64,000 nt of DNA from Foliamicus sp965115835 (lineage in GTDB: Bacteria; Pseudomonadota; Gammaproteobacteria; Steroidobacterales; Foliamicaceae): contig OZ220471.1 of the NCBI GenBank assembly GCA_965115835.1, positions 1,922,001 through 1,986,000 on the forward strand, given 5' to 3'. Below the pieces are notes generated by a model. It was given only the letters and a program-made list of their open reading frames with translations, was not told where the DNA came from and ran no database searches. The translations under genes were made by a program, and so were the position numbers. Positions 43,049 through 53,100 of this stretch are shown here, piece by piece. Positions within the stretch are counted from its first letter, which is position 1, and each line of letters starts with the position of its first letter.

Positions 43049-44671
43049 CAGCAATTCCCGCCAAATTTGACATGTGAGTGATTTCAGGGGTTTTGGGCGG
43101 TTCGAGAAGAAGTTCTTCGCAAACTTTTCATCCGAAAACCGTATGATTCGAGCGATTGTTGGAGTACAGGGGATGAACCATGTCCAAGATCCAGTTTCGC
43201 AAGACGCTCAGTGCCCCGGGATTGCTCCGGGTGGTGCGCGGTTGTTTCGATCGCATTGAGGATCCGGTTGCGAGCCGTGGCCTGCCCCTGACGGACTGTC
43301 TGATGTCGGCGCTGGCGATGTTTGGGCTGAAGTATTCGTCGCTGTTGAGTTTTGAGCAGGACGCACGGGGCGAGGAGCGCACCCGGTCGAACTTGAGAAG
43401 CCTCTATGGGGTGGAGCGCGCGCCGTCGGATACAACCATGCGCGAGCGACTGGATGAAGTGGATCCGCGCTCGCTGCGGCGGGCCTTCAAGCGCGTGTTT
43501 GCGGCGTTACAGCGTGGCGGGGGGCTGCGGGACTTCACCTGGCTAGACGATCATTATCTGTTGTCGGTGGACGGCACGGGCTACTTCTCCTCGCAGAAGG
43601 TGCATTGCGCTCATTGTTGCGAGCGGCGTCACCGGGACGGTCGTGTGACCTACTATCACCAGATGCTGGGTGCGGTGCTGGTGCATCCGGAGCATCGCGA
43701 GGTGTTTCCGCTGGCGCCGGAGCCGATCCTGCGCGCGGACGGTTCGCGCAAGAACGACTGCGAGCGCAACGCGGCCAAGCGTCTGCTGCGGGATGTGCGG
43801 CGCGAGCATCCGCATCTGAAGCTGTTGGTGGTGGAGGATGCGTTGGCCTCGAACGGTCCGCACATCCGGCTGTTGCAGGAATTGGACCTGCGCTTTGTGC
43901 TGGGGGTGAAGCCGGGCGACCATGCGGAGTTGTTTCACTGGGTGGCTTCGGTGATGGCGACGCGGGTTGTCGAGACCCAAGGCGAGGACGGTGTGCGGCG
44001 GCGGTATCGCTTTCTCAACGGTGTGCCGCTCAACGACGCGAATTTCGACCTGGAGGTGAACTTTCTGGAGTGTTGGGAAACCACCCCCAAGGGTCGGGAG
44101 CGGCACTTTAGTTGGGTTACGGACATCAAGATCACGGAATCGAATGTGGAAGCGCTGATGCGTGCCGGTCGGGCGCGTTGGCGCATTGAGAACGAGACCT
44201 TCAACACCCTGAAGAACCAAGGCTACGGCTTTGAGCATAACTTTGGCCACGGCAAGCGGCATCTGGCGACGGTATTTTCCGGTTTGACGATGCTGGCTTT
44301 TTTGATCGACCAGATTCAGCAGCGCTGCTGTGCGCTGTTTGGGGCGGCACGGGAGCGGGAGGGTCGTCCGAAATACTTCTGGGAACGGTTGCGCCGCTTG
44401 TTTCTGGAGTTCTTCATTACCGGCTGGGAGGCCCTGTATCAGGCCATCGCCTTCGGCCACCACCCAACCGAACTGGCGCCCTTCGACACCTCCTGACCCC
44501 ATCGCCGTGGTCGGGTGTGCGACGAGCGGGTTCTTCAGGGAAACAGCGTAGCCAAACCACTTATCCGGCGCCGGCCGGAGGGGTAGCCTTCCCCAACTGA
44601 TCCGCCAACCGGCCATCCGCACCAGAATGCCACCCCATCAGCACCACAAAATGGCTTGGCGGGAATTGCTG
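43049..44671 (+). mobile_element. IS4-like insertion sequence, 1,623 bp
   Basis: Terminal inverted repeats CAGCAATTCCCGCCAA are identical at 43049-43064 and, inverted, at 44656-44671. The 8-base sequence TGAACCGG flanks both ends (43041-43048 and 44672-44679); if the last G is counted outside, the duplication is 9 bases, as for the related MITEs. One intact transposase gene is carried. The element sits between an orphan TRAP gene and rpoZ and may affect the rpoZ promoter. It shares its ends with the 121-bp MITEs at 30952 and 56236. Confidence 0.92.
43180..44496 (+). CDS. IS4-superfamily DDE transposase
   Basis: A 438-residue transposase. Catalytic acids are apparent in YLLSVDGTGYFSS, in LLVVEDALASNGPHI and in the C-terminal RARWRIENETFNTLKNQGYG, which follows the RW-IE--F--LK signature of the IS4 group. 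A Cys/His-rich segment (KVHCAHCCERRH) lies between the first two. The ATG at 43180 follows GGGG. No frameshift or stop is seen, so the protein should be functional and able to act in trans on the MITEs. Confidence 0.9.
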   Translation: MSKIQFRKTLSAPGLLRVVRGCFDRIEDPVASRGLPLTDCLMSALAMFGLKYSSLLSFEQDARGEERTRSNLRSLYGVERAPSDTTMRERLDEVDPRSLRRAFKRVFAALQRGGGLRDFTWLDDHYLLSVDGTGYFSSQKVHCAHCCERRHRDGRVTYYHQMLGAVLVHPEHREVFPLAPEPILRADGSRKNDCERNAAKRLLRDVRREHPHLKLLVVEDALASNGPHIRLLQELDLRFVLGVKPGDHAELFHWVASVMATRVVETQGEDGVRRRYRFLNGVPLNDANFDLEVNFLECWETTPKGRERHFSWVTDIKITESNVEALMRAGRARWRIENETFNTLKNQGYGFEHNFGHGKRHLATVFSGLTMLAFLIDQIQQRCCALFGAAREREGRPKYFWERLRRLFLEFFITGWEALYQAIAFGHHPTELAPFDTS

Positions 44672-44750
44672 TGAACCGGCACAGCACTTGCGATTGCACC
44701 CGGAGTTGATGCAAGATACCACCGCAAGGACTTCTCCCACAAGCAGAATC

Positions 44751-45002
44751 ATGGCGCGCATTACCGTAGAAGACTGCCAGCAACGCATCGGGAACATCTT
44801 CGATCTCGTGCGCGTGGCGGCGGTGCGTGCGCGCCGCCTGGCCAACGGAGCCGAACCCCTGGTCCCGCGCGATAACGAGAAACCGTCGGTGACCGCGCTG
44901 CGGGAAATTGCCGCAGGCGTGGTTACCGAGGAAACCCTCAACGACCACGAAAGGTCCGTGGAAGAAGCGTTCGCCACGCCCGGAGAAGACCGCGGGTATT
45001 AA
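44751..45002 (+). CDS. rpoZ: RNA polymerase omega subunit
   Basis: An 83-residue omega subunit (MARITVEDCQQRIGNIFDLV, then VRARRLANGAEPLVPRDNEK). It stabilises beta-prime during assembly and forms part of the ppGpp site. It is followed by spoT, ridA and recG, a conserved gammaproteobacterial order; gmk, normally first, is absent from the window, the IS4-like element lying 79 bases upstream instead. The ATG at 44751 gives the standard length. Confidence 0.96.
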   Translation: MARITVEDCQQRIGNIFDLVRVAAVRARRLANGAEPLVPRDNEKPSVTALREIAAGVVTEETLNDHERSVEEAFATPGEDRGY

Positions 45003-45097
45003 GCCGGACGGCTGGCGCTTGCGCCCGCGCTGATCGGTCCGAGCGTCTGCTGTCCCTCGTCCCGGGAAACGCCGGGAACCACAGATCGGGGTTGATC

Positions 45098-47245
45098 ATG
45101 CCGCAGGCAGCTGTAGCCGGCAAACAGCGGATTCGAGCATCCGGTGGCGGAATCCGCAGGCTGCTCGCCGATCTGGAATACCTTTCCGGGGCCGAACGCG
45201 ATCGCGTGCTGAAGGCCTACGAGTACGGCGCCCGGGCGCACCACGATCAGCGCCGTCGTTCGGGCGAACCCTATATTTCCCACCCGGTCGCGGTTGCAAC
45301 AATCCTGGCTCAGTTGCGGCTGGACTCCGAGACCATCATCGCGGCGCTGCTCCACGACGTGATCGAAGACACACCCACGCTGAGAGTCAACCTGGAGCAG
45401 CACTTCGGCAGCGACGTGGCGGCGATCGTCGATGGAGTCACCAAGCTGACGCGGTTGGGAGAGGCCGGACGCTCGGAGGCCCAGGCCGCCAGTTTCCGCA
45501 AGATGATGCTGGCGATGGTGGACGACATCCGCGTGATCCTGGTCAAGCTTGCCGACCGCCTGCACAACATGCGTACGCTGGACGCCCTGGATCGCGAGCG
45601 CCAGCGGCGGATTGCCCGCGAGACGCTCGAAATTTATGCGCCGATCGCCAATCGCCTGGGGATACGCACCGTTCGTCGGGAAATGGAAGACCTGGGGTTC
45701 CGCCATGCCTGGCCGCGGCGCTACCGGGTGATCAACCGCCACCTGAACCAGAGACCCAAACATCCGCGCTCCGTGCTGCGTCGTGTATCGGACCGCCTGA
45801 GGCGCGCGCTCAAGGCGGCCGAACTCAAGGGCAGCATTTCCGCGCGCGCCAAGGCGGCCTACAGCATCTATTGCAAGATGCGCGAGAAGCGGCTGGGATT
45901 CAAGGAGATCTCCGACGTATTCGGCCTGCGGATCATCGTGCCGGACATCGACGCCTGTTACCGGTGCCTGGGTATTGCTCATCAGCTTTTCCGGCCGATG
46001 CCCGGCCGGTTCAAGGACTACATCGCCATTCCCCGAGTCAACGGCTACCAGTCTCTGCACACCGTCCTGCTGGGTCCGGCGGGGATGCCCCTGGAGCTGC
46101 AGATCCGCACCGCGGAAATGGACCGCGTGGCGGAAAGCGGGATCGCCGCCCACTGGCAGTACAAGGCCGAGGACAAGAGCGTACTCCCTGCGCAGTTCCG
46201 CACCCAGGAGTGGTTGCGGAGGATCATGGAAATGCAGGCGACGGCGCAGGCGGACGAGTTCTACGACCACGTGAAAGTGGACCTCTTCCCGGACAAGGTC
46301 TATGTGTTTACGCCCAAGGGCGAGATCCTCCGGCTGCCGCGAGGCGCTACCTGCCTGGACTTCGCCTACGCGGTGCATACGGATGTGGGCCACCGATGCG
46401 TGGCGGCGCGGGTGGACGGGCAGGTCGCGTCCCTGCGCACCCAGTTGAAGAACGGCCAGAATGTGCACATCCTGACCTCGCGCAACGCCTCTCCCAACGC
46501 GGGCTGGCTGGAATACGTGGCCACCGCCAAGGCCCGTTCGGCCATCCTCGACTATCTCAAGAACACCCAGACGCGCGAGGCACGGGAAGTGGGAGCGGTG
46601 TTGCTCAATCAGGCGCTCTCCGATCGGGGTTCGTCGCTGCGCAAGATGGGGCGAGGACCGGTTGCAGAAGCGTTCAAGGAGCTCGGCGTGCAAAGCCGTC
46701 AGGAGCTCTACGAGCAGATCGGCCTGGGCGAGCGTCTGGCCACGCTGGCGGCGGCGGTAATCATGAACCCGGGAAAGAAGCGCTCCGGAGTGGGCGCCGG
46801 CAAGCTTACGCCCGTGGATATCGCGGGCGCCGAGGGGATGGTCGTGACCTATGGACGATGCTGTTATCCGATCCCCGGCGATGAGGTGGTGGGCCACACT
46901 TCGAGCGGACGCGGATTCGTGATCCACCGCAACACCTGCGGGAATTTCCGCGCCGAGCGCAAGCGCAAGGAACGCTGGATACCGGTGAACTGGAAGCGTC
47001 GCATCCGTATGGAATTTCCGGCTGGCCTGCGCATTCACATCGTCCATCGTCCCGGGGTGCTGGCGGAAGTGGCCGCGAGGGTGGCCGAGACCGGTCACAA
47101 CATCGCCCAGGTCAACATGCAGGATCGCCCGGAAGAGAGCACCGAACTGTTCCTGTCGGTACTGGTGAAGGACCGGAACCGACTGGCCCGCGTGATCCGG
47201 GCCATCCGTGCGCTGCCCAGCGTGCATCGCGTGCAGCGTGTCTGA
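45098..47245 (+). CDS. spoT: Bifunctional (p)ppGpp synthetase/hydrolase SpoT
   Basis: A 715-residue Rel/Spo protein. The hydrolase HD domain is intact (GEPYISHPVAVATILAQL, then ALLHDVIEDTPTL at residues about 83-95). The synthetase domain has RVNGYQSLHTVLLGP and LELQIRTAEMDRVAE. TGS (VYVFTPKGEILRLPRGATCL) and C-terminal ACT (RIHIVHRPGVLAEVAARVAE) domains follow. The ATG at 45098 has GGGG upstream; a TTG six bases earlier is possible. Hydrolase residues HD are retained, favouring SpoT over RelA, as does the rpoZ-recG context. Confidence 0.96.
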   Translation: MPQAAVAGKQRIRASGGGIRRLLADLEYLSGAERDRVLKAYEYGARAHHDQRRRSGEPYISHPVAVATILAQLRLDSETIIAALLHDVIEDTPTLRVNLEQHFGSDVAAIVDGVTKLTRLGEAGRSEAQAASFRKMMLAMVDDIRVILVKLADRLHNMRTLDALDRERQRRIARETLEIYAPIANRLGIRTVRREMEDLGFRHAWPRRYRVINRHLNQRPKHPRSVLRRVSDRLRRALKAAELKGSISARAKAAYSIYCKMREKRLGFKEISDVFGLRIIVPDIDACYRCLGIAHQLFRPMPGRFKDYIAIPRVNGYQSLHTVLLGPAGMPLELQIRTAEMDRVAESGIAAHWQYKAEDKSVLPAQFRTQEWLRRIMEMQATAQADEFYDHVKVDLFPDKVYVFTPKGEILRLPRGATCLDFAYAVHTDVGHRCVAARVDGQVASLRTQLKNGQNVHILTSRNASPNAGWLEYVATAKARSAILDYLKNTQTREAREVGAVLLNQALSDRGSSLRKMGRGPVAEAFKELGVQSRQELYEQIGLGERLATLAAAVIMNPGKKRSGVGAGKLTPVDIAGAEGMVVTYGRCCYPIPGDEVVGHTSSGRGFVIHRNTCGNFRAERKRKERWIPVNWKRRIRMEFPAGLRIHIVHRPGVLAEVAARVAETGHNIAQVNMQDRPEESTELFLSVLVKDRNRLARVIRAIRALPSVHRVQRV

Positions 47246-47299
47246 TTCCCCGTCTGGCGTATTATTGGCCTTGGAAAAGCTTGGAATCCGGGGTTGTCC

Positions 47300-47686
47300 A
47301 TGAAACGGAAGGCGGTACAAAGTTCCCTGGCGCCGGCCGCAATAGGCGCCTACTCGCAAGCCATCGTTACCGGCAATTTGTGCTTTGTTTCGGGGCAGAT
47401 TCCCCTGGATCCCGCCACGGGCGAACTGATCGACGGCAGCATGACCGCCCAGATCCGGCAGGTGTTCGACAATCTGACGGCTGTGGCCCGGGCGGCGGGC
47501 TCGGATCTTTCCCGGGACGCGGTGAAAATCACGGTGTTTCTGGTCGATCTGTCCCACTTCGCGCTAGTCAATCAGGTGATGTCCGAAATGTTTGCCGAGC
47601 CCTTTCCGGCCCGGGCGGCGGTCGAGGTGGCGGGGCTGCCCAAGGGCGCCCAAGTGGAAGCGGACGCGGTACTGGTCATCCCTTAG
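47300..47686 (+). CDS. ridA: RidA family enamine/imine deaminase
   Basis: A 128-residue RidA/YjgF protein that hydrolyses reactive enamines made by PLP enzymes. Conserved pieces are APAAIGAYSQAIV, LCFVSGQIPLDPATGEL and FPARAAVEVAGLPKGAQVEA, which includes the catalytic Arg. The ATG at 47300 is preferred to a TTG at 47294. It sits between spoT and recG, as in many Gammaproteobacteria. Its last codons overlap a 20-base tandem duplication. Confidence 0.94.
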   Translation: MKRKAVQSSLAPAAIGAYSQAIVTGNLCFVSGQIPLDPATGELIDGSMTAQIRQVFDNLTAVARAAGSDLSRDAVKITVFLVDLSHFALVNQVMSEMFAEPFPARAAVEVAGLPKGAQVEADAVLVIP

Positions 47687-47705
47687 CGGTACTGGTCATC
47701 CCTTG
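47666..47705. repeat. Exact-size 20-base tandem duplication at the ridA stop
   Basis: GCGGTACTGGTCATCCCTTA (47666-47685) is repeated as GCGGTACTGGTCATCCCTTG (47686-47705), one base different. The first unit encodes the last RidA residues (AVLVIP) and the stop. It appears to be a simple recent slippage or unequal-crossover event. Confidence 0.9.
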
Positions 47706-47723
47706 ACAGAGTAAGGCAATCGC

Positions 47724-49802
47724 TTGCGCGGACAGCCCGCCGACGCCAGTCCGGATCTGGCCACGCTACCGGGTATCGGCCCCGCCATGGCGGAAAAGCT
47801 GGAACGCCTGGGGCTGCGCACGATCCGCGACCTGCTGTTCCTGCTTCCCAATCGCTACGAAGATCGCACACGTTTGCACCGCATAGGGGAGGTCGAGCCT
47901 GGCCAGCGAGTGCAGATCGAGGGAGTCGTCAAGCGTGCGAAGGTAATCATGGGCCGCCGCAGGAGTCTGCTGTGCACCTTGCGCGACCCGACCGCCGGGA
48001 TCACGCTGCGTTTCTTTCACTTCACGCGCCAGCAACAGGCGGGCATGAGGCCCGGCGTCCGGCTCCTGTGCTGCGGGGAGGTGCGCGCAGGCCCGCGGGG
48101 CCTGGAGATGGTGCATCCCGAATACCGGCGGCTGGCCGGATCGGAACCTGCGCCGGTGCAGGATCGGCTCACGCCGGTCTATCCCACCACCGAGGGCGTG
48201 ACCCAGCCCCGGCTTCGCAAGCTCGCCGAGTACGCGTTGGAGAACGCGCTGGACGACCTGCCCGAACTGATCCCCCAACGCCATTTGTCAAGACTGCGGT
48301 TGCCCGGACTGCTTGAGGCGCTGCGCACGGTTCACCGGCCGCCCGGCGGCATGCCCCTGGAAGCGCTGCTGTCCGGCCGCCACCCGGCGCGCAAGAGGCT
48401 CGCGCTGGAGGAGATACTGGCCTGGCATCTGGGCTTGCGGCGGGTGCGTGAGCAAGGCCAGCGACGCCCTGCGGCGGCGCTCCGTCACCAGGGCGGGCTG
48501 CGGCGAAAATTCCTGCGTTCGCTGCCGTTCGAGCTCACGCCCGGCCAGCAGCGCGCCATTGCCGAGATCGACGCCGACTTGAGCCGCAACACGCCCATGA
48601 TGCGCCTGCTGCAAGGAGATGTGGGTTGCGGCAAGACCGTGGTGATTGCAGCGGCCGTGGTCGCCTCGGTGCAGTCCGGGCAACAGGCGGCCGTGATGGC
48701 GCCCACGGAGTTGCTTGCCGAGCAGCACATGCGCACGCTCTCCGGCTGGCTGGAACCGCTGGGGGTGCGTCTGGCATGGCTGGCCAGCGGCATGCCCCGG
48801 GCCGAAAGGCGCGCATTCGAGGCGCAACTGGCCGGCGGGGACGCGCAGGTGGGAATCGGCACCCATGCCCTGTTCCAAGAGGCAGTGGAATACCGTTCGC
48901 TGGGGCTGGTGGTGGTGGATGAGCAGCATCGCTTCGGGGTGCATCAGCGATTGCGGCTGGTGGAGAAGGGACAGGCGGAAGTCCCGCATCAGCTGGTAAC
49001 CACGGCCACCCCCATCCCCAGGTCGTTGGCCATGACCTTCTACGCCGGCCTCGACATCTCCGCGATCCACGACATGCCTGCCGGGCGCCGTCCGGTGAAT
49101 ACGGTGCTGGTTTCACAGGAACGCCGGGCCGAGGTGATCGAACGGGTGGCGGCGGCCTGCAGGTCGGGCAGGCAGGCTTACTGGGTGTGTCCGCTGATCG
49201 ACGAATCGGAGCACATCGAATCGTCGGCTGCGGAGCCCACCTACCGGGAACTGGACCAGGCGCTGCCCGGCATCCGCGTGGGCCTGCTTCATGGCCGCGC
49301 CGGGGCGCGCCAGCGCGATCAGGTCATGGCCGAATTTGCCTCCGGGAAGTTGAGCGTCCTGGTGGCCACCACGGTGATCGAAGTCGGAGTGGACATTCCC
49401 CGCGCCAGCCTGATGATCGTCGAGAACGCCGAACGCATGGGTCTGGCGCAGCTTCATCAGCTACGAGGCCGCGTGGGCCGCGGGGAGGTGGAAAGCCATT
49501 GCGTGCTGATGTACCGGCCGCCGCTGGGCCAGATAGCCCGGGATCGCCTGCACACCCTGCGCAACAGCAACGACGGCTTCGAGATCGCGCGCAAGGATCT
49601 CGAATTGCGCGGGGCGGGCGAAATCCTGGGAGTGCGCCAGACCGGCGCCCTGCAGTTCCGGGTGGCGGATCTGGTGCGGGATGGAGCATTGGCCGAACCG
49701 GCGCAGCGAATCGCCGACGACATGCTTGCGCACAACCCGGCCGAGGTGGATCGGCTGATCCGCCGCTGGGTAGGCAAAGGCGATCGCTACGCCCAGGTGT
49801 AG
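47724..49802 (+). CDS. recG: ATP-dependent DNA helicase RecG
   Basis: A 692-residue helicase that remodels stalled replication forks. The N-terminal wedge begins LATLPGIGPAMAEKLERLGL; the OB region has KVIMGRRRSLLCTLRDP; helicase motifs are Walker A (LLQGDVGCGKTVV), DEXH (LVVVDEQHRFGVHQRL), TATPIPRSLAM and VATTVIEVGVDIPRASLM, with QLRGRVGRG near the end. The start is TTG at 47724, giving normal length (693 in Escherichia coli). The stop TAG opens an extragenic repeat. Confidence 0.96.
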   Translation: MRGQPADASPDLATLPGIGPAMAEKLERLGLRTIRDLLFLLPNRYEDRTRLHRIGEVEPGQRVQIEGVVKRAKVIMGRRRSLLCTLRDPTAGITLRFFHFTRQQQAGMRPGVRLLCCGEVRAGPRGLEMVHPEYRRLAGSEPAPVQDRLTPVYPTTEGVTQPRLRKLAEYALENALDDLPELIPQRHLSRLRLPGLLEALRTVHRPPGGMPLEALLSGRHPARKRLALEEILAWHLGLRRVREQGQRRPAAALRHQGGLRRKFLRSLPFELTPGQQRAIAEIDADLSRNTPMMRLLQGDVGCGKTVVIAAAVVASVQSGQQAAVMAPTELLAEQHMRTLSGWLEPLGVRLAWLASGMPRAERRAFEAQLAGGDAQVGIGTHALFQEAVEYRSLGLVVVDEQHRFGVHQRLRLVEKGQAEVPHQLVTTATPIPRSLAMTFYAGLDISAIHDMPAGRRPVNTVLVSQERRAEVIERVAAACRSGRQAYWVCPLIDESEHIESSAAEPTYRELDQALPGIRVGLLHGRAGARQRDQVMAEFASGKLSVLVATTVIEVGVDIPRASLMIVENAERMGLAQLHQLRGRVGRGEVESHCVLMYRPPLGQIARDRLHTLRNSNDGFEIARKDLELRGAGEILGVRQTGALQFRVADLVRDGALAEPAQRIADDMLAHNPAEVDRLIRRWVGKGDRYAQV

Positions 49803-49832
49803 CCCGGATATCTCACCGGATCAGGGTGTCCT
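49800..49832. repeat. REP-like sequence at the recG stop codon
   Basis: TAGCCCGGATATCTCACCGG at the stop codon matches the copy at 40585 in 18 of 20 positions. The inverted arm is weaker here (CCGGAT with ATCCGG-like pairing). Confidence 0.5.
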
Positions 49833-50114
49833 CCCGCTCCCGGCGTTGCGGCGGCCAAGGGCGGCCAAGTCGGGGAAAAGGGGTTCTTGTTCGTTAATTT
49901 GGTACAGGGGGAGCGTACTACCGGGAGTCGGTGTACTACCGCCAAGTAGCCGCTGTGCTCACAAACATACGCGAGATCCTGAACGGAATGGCGCCGCGAA
50001 ACGGTTGCTGGTTCGTTTGTGGTCGGGGCGGCTGGCCAAAACCGAAGCCGCCTCGACCCGCTCGCGCGCCGCGCCGGGAGTTGACCGTTGCACTCGAACC
50101 AAGAGGGGGGAACC
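49833..50114. other. Intergenic region upstream of the TonB-dependent receptor
   Basis: No gene is supported here. It contains an AT-richer patch around 49885-49900 (TTCGTTAATTTGG) that may include the receptor promoter. No FecI-type sigma factor or FecR gene is present, although the receptor has an STN domain. Confidence 0.45.
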
Positions 50115-53100
50115 ATGAAGAGTATGGTGAGAACAGCGAAGAGCATTGCGGAAACAGCGGGAACATCCAGGTCATATGCCTGGTCCGGACCGTCCGGGCT
50201 TGCGGCGGCGTTGCTGGCGCTGGGCGTGGCCAGCGCTTCGGCGGAGGACGCCGAAGTGCTGTCGCTGGACATCGAGCGACAGCAGGCCGGTTCGGCGCTG
50301 ATGGAACTGGCGGCCTCGTCCGGCGTCCAGATCCTGGTGTCGGACGAGGCCGCCGCCGAAGTCGAGGTGGAGGGCCTGCAAGGACAGTACCGGTTCGCCG
50401 ACGCCCTGGCCGCACTGCTGGCGGACACCCGCCTGTCGTACCACTACGCCTCGGAGGATGTGGTGCTGGTCGAAGCTCGGCAAGACGACGAGCTTGAGGA
50501 GGTCGAGACGGCCAATAAGGCCGAGCTCGAGGAGCAAGAGCCGCCGGCCGAACTGGCCGCGCAGAGGGTGACGGGTTCGAGGATGGCGCGAGGCGATCCT
50601 TCGGCGCGGGTCTACAGCCTGTCGGCCGAGGACATCGCCGCGCGGGGCGTGTCCAGCTTGGAAGAACTGTTTCGCACGCTGCCTTGGGCGTATGCGTCCC
50701 TGACTTCGCAGTCGGATCTCGGCGGCGCCGGGATTGCTCCTGATGCGGATGAAATTATATTCGAGTTGGGTCTGGGCACATCCGCGGTGAATCTGCGCGC
50801 GATGGGGTCGGCCAACACGCTGGTGCTCGTCAACGGCCGGCGAATGGCGGGAGCGGCCGGGTCCGAGGAGGACTTCGTCAATCTCGTCAACATTCCGCTG
50901 TCCGCGATCGAGCGAATCGATATCCAGCTGGACGGGGCGTCGGCAGTATATGGCGCGGACGCCATAGGCGGCATAGTGAACTTCATCACCAAAAGGAACT
51001 ACACCGGCTTCAGCGCCACCTTCCGGGAGGAGTTCAGCGCCACCGACGCGGACCGCAGAAACATGAGTCTGAAAGGCGGCTACGCCTGGGGAACCGGAAG
51101 CGTAACCGCTATCGCGCAGCGCAACGACTCGAAACCCATCAACAACCGCAAGATCTGGACGAGCGGCGACTTCCGCGAGCGGTTCGGCCCGGAATACGAC
51201 GCTCGAGACCCTTACCACGCCCAGCCCGGCAGGGTATGCGAATGGGATGGCGGCAGCACCCGCCATGGGGCGGAGTGCGACTGGAACGCGCCAGCATTGA
51301 GTTTGCCCGCCACGCATGACGGGACCGGCGCCACCGAGGAAGACTTCACCACCACCATCACGCCTGCCGACTATGTGTTCCCCCAAAACGGCGCGGACGC
51401 TACGAACGCCTCGGTTTTCCTGCAAATCGAGCAATATCTCACGGACTCGCTGCGGATCCACGCGGATGCGCAGATTTCCAATGCGGAATCGTACCGGAAA
51501 TCTATAATGCAATTCACCAATTATCTGGTGCCGGCCAGCAACGCCCACAATCCCTTCGGACGCCCTGTGGTGGTGAGCTATTACCCGGTCCACGAACTGG
51601 AAAACGGGCTCGTTTCCCCGGCCTGGACGGAGAACGAAGACAAGCAGAGAAACTTCAATGCCGGCCTGTTCTGGCAATTCGGAAACGGCCACGAGTTCGA
51701 GCTCGGCGTGACCCGGTCCGAGTCGACAAGTGTCGACAAGCGAGTAAGCCCCGCGCTTTGGCCCCCCAACCGCTTCGACCCCGGCGAGGAGGCCTTCTAT
51801 GCGGCCTTGGCCAGCTCCGACCCGAATGTGGCGCCGAACCTGTTCGGCAACGGAACCGCCCAGAAATCGACATTTGCGAATCTCCTGGTCATTGCAGAGG
51901 GCCCGAACCGCGGTTTTTCCGAAGTCACATCCTGGGATGCCCTGTTGCGAGGCGAAGTATGGGAAGTCCGGGGCGGGCCCATCTCTTACGTCATCGGCGC
52001 GGAGTTGCGTGAAACGAAGATATACAGTGACTCATTGCGTTATGCGCAGGGCGGATCCCTCGAACGCGATTCCGGGCAGGAGGATCGTATTGGTGTGGAA
52101 AAGCCTGCGCGGGACTCGAGCGCCTGGTTTGCCGAGTTCGCCATTCCGCTGGTCGGCGAGCGCAACGCAAGGCCCGGTCTGCGGGAGTTGGTGTTGAGCT
52201 TGCAGGCGCGGCGCGACACCCACAAGTCCCTGGGCGCCAGGGGCGGACGCGAGTATGTTTTCGACCCGACACTTACATCCACATGGCGGGAATACCACCC
52301 CGATGACGGTTGGGTGGAGCGCAGCAGTTCCGGCAAATGGGTCTTTCGGGGCGTTGCGCAACTTCGGGAAATCACGAGGAGCGCCACCAGTCCGAGGATC
52401 GGCCTGTATTGGAAGCCGGTCGAAAGCCTCAATGTGCGGGCCGCATGGTCGCAATCCTTTGCCCCTCCAGTCTTCGGGCAACTGTTCAATACCGAGAACG
52501 ATGACACTCTCGACCCTGATCTCACCCCTTGGTATGTGGACCCGCACCATCCCGACGGGGTTACGGCTCCCATCCGGATTCCCATGGTTTCCAACTCTTT
52601 CGGCCCAAACCTCAGAAACGAGCATTCCGACAACTACTCGCTCGGCCTCGAGTGGATCTCGGAAGCGATGCCCGGCCTGGTCTGGTCGGTGGATTGGTCG
52701 CGCATCGACTTCACCGACAAGATCGAACAAGGCGGTGATGTTGTTCTGGCTCATCCTGAAATCGCCTTCGGGCTTGCGGACCTCGTGAGGCGAGACGAAA
52801 ACGGCTACGCCATCGAGATTATCGACAAACCGCTCAATCTTGCGGAAAAGATAAGCGAAACGATCGACACCACCATCGAATACACCTTCAGCACCTCCTG
52901 GGGCGTGTTCACGCCCCGGCTCAGCTACCACCGGGTGCTGAAGGAGTTCTATCGCATCACCCCGGACACGGATCGCCAACAGCGAGTCGGAACCGCTTGG
53001 GGAAGCGACCGGTACAAGCTCACCGGCCACCTCACCTGGACTGCCGGGCAGTTCGCAACGGACCTGTATCTGCGCTACACGCCGGGTTACACCAACAATC

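Noticed and set aside
49924..50110. A possible FecR or sigma-factor remnant before the STN-type receptor
   Set aside because: Reading all frames gave no recognisable FecR or ECF sigma sequence.
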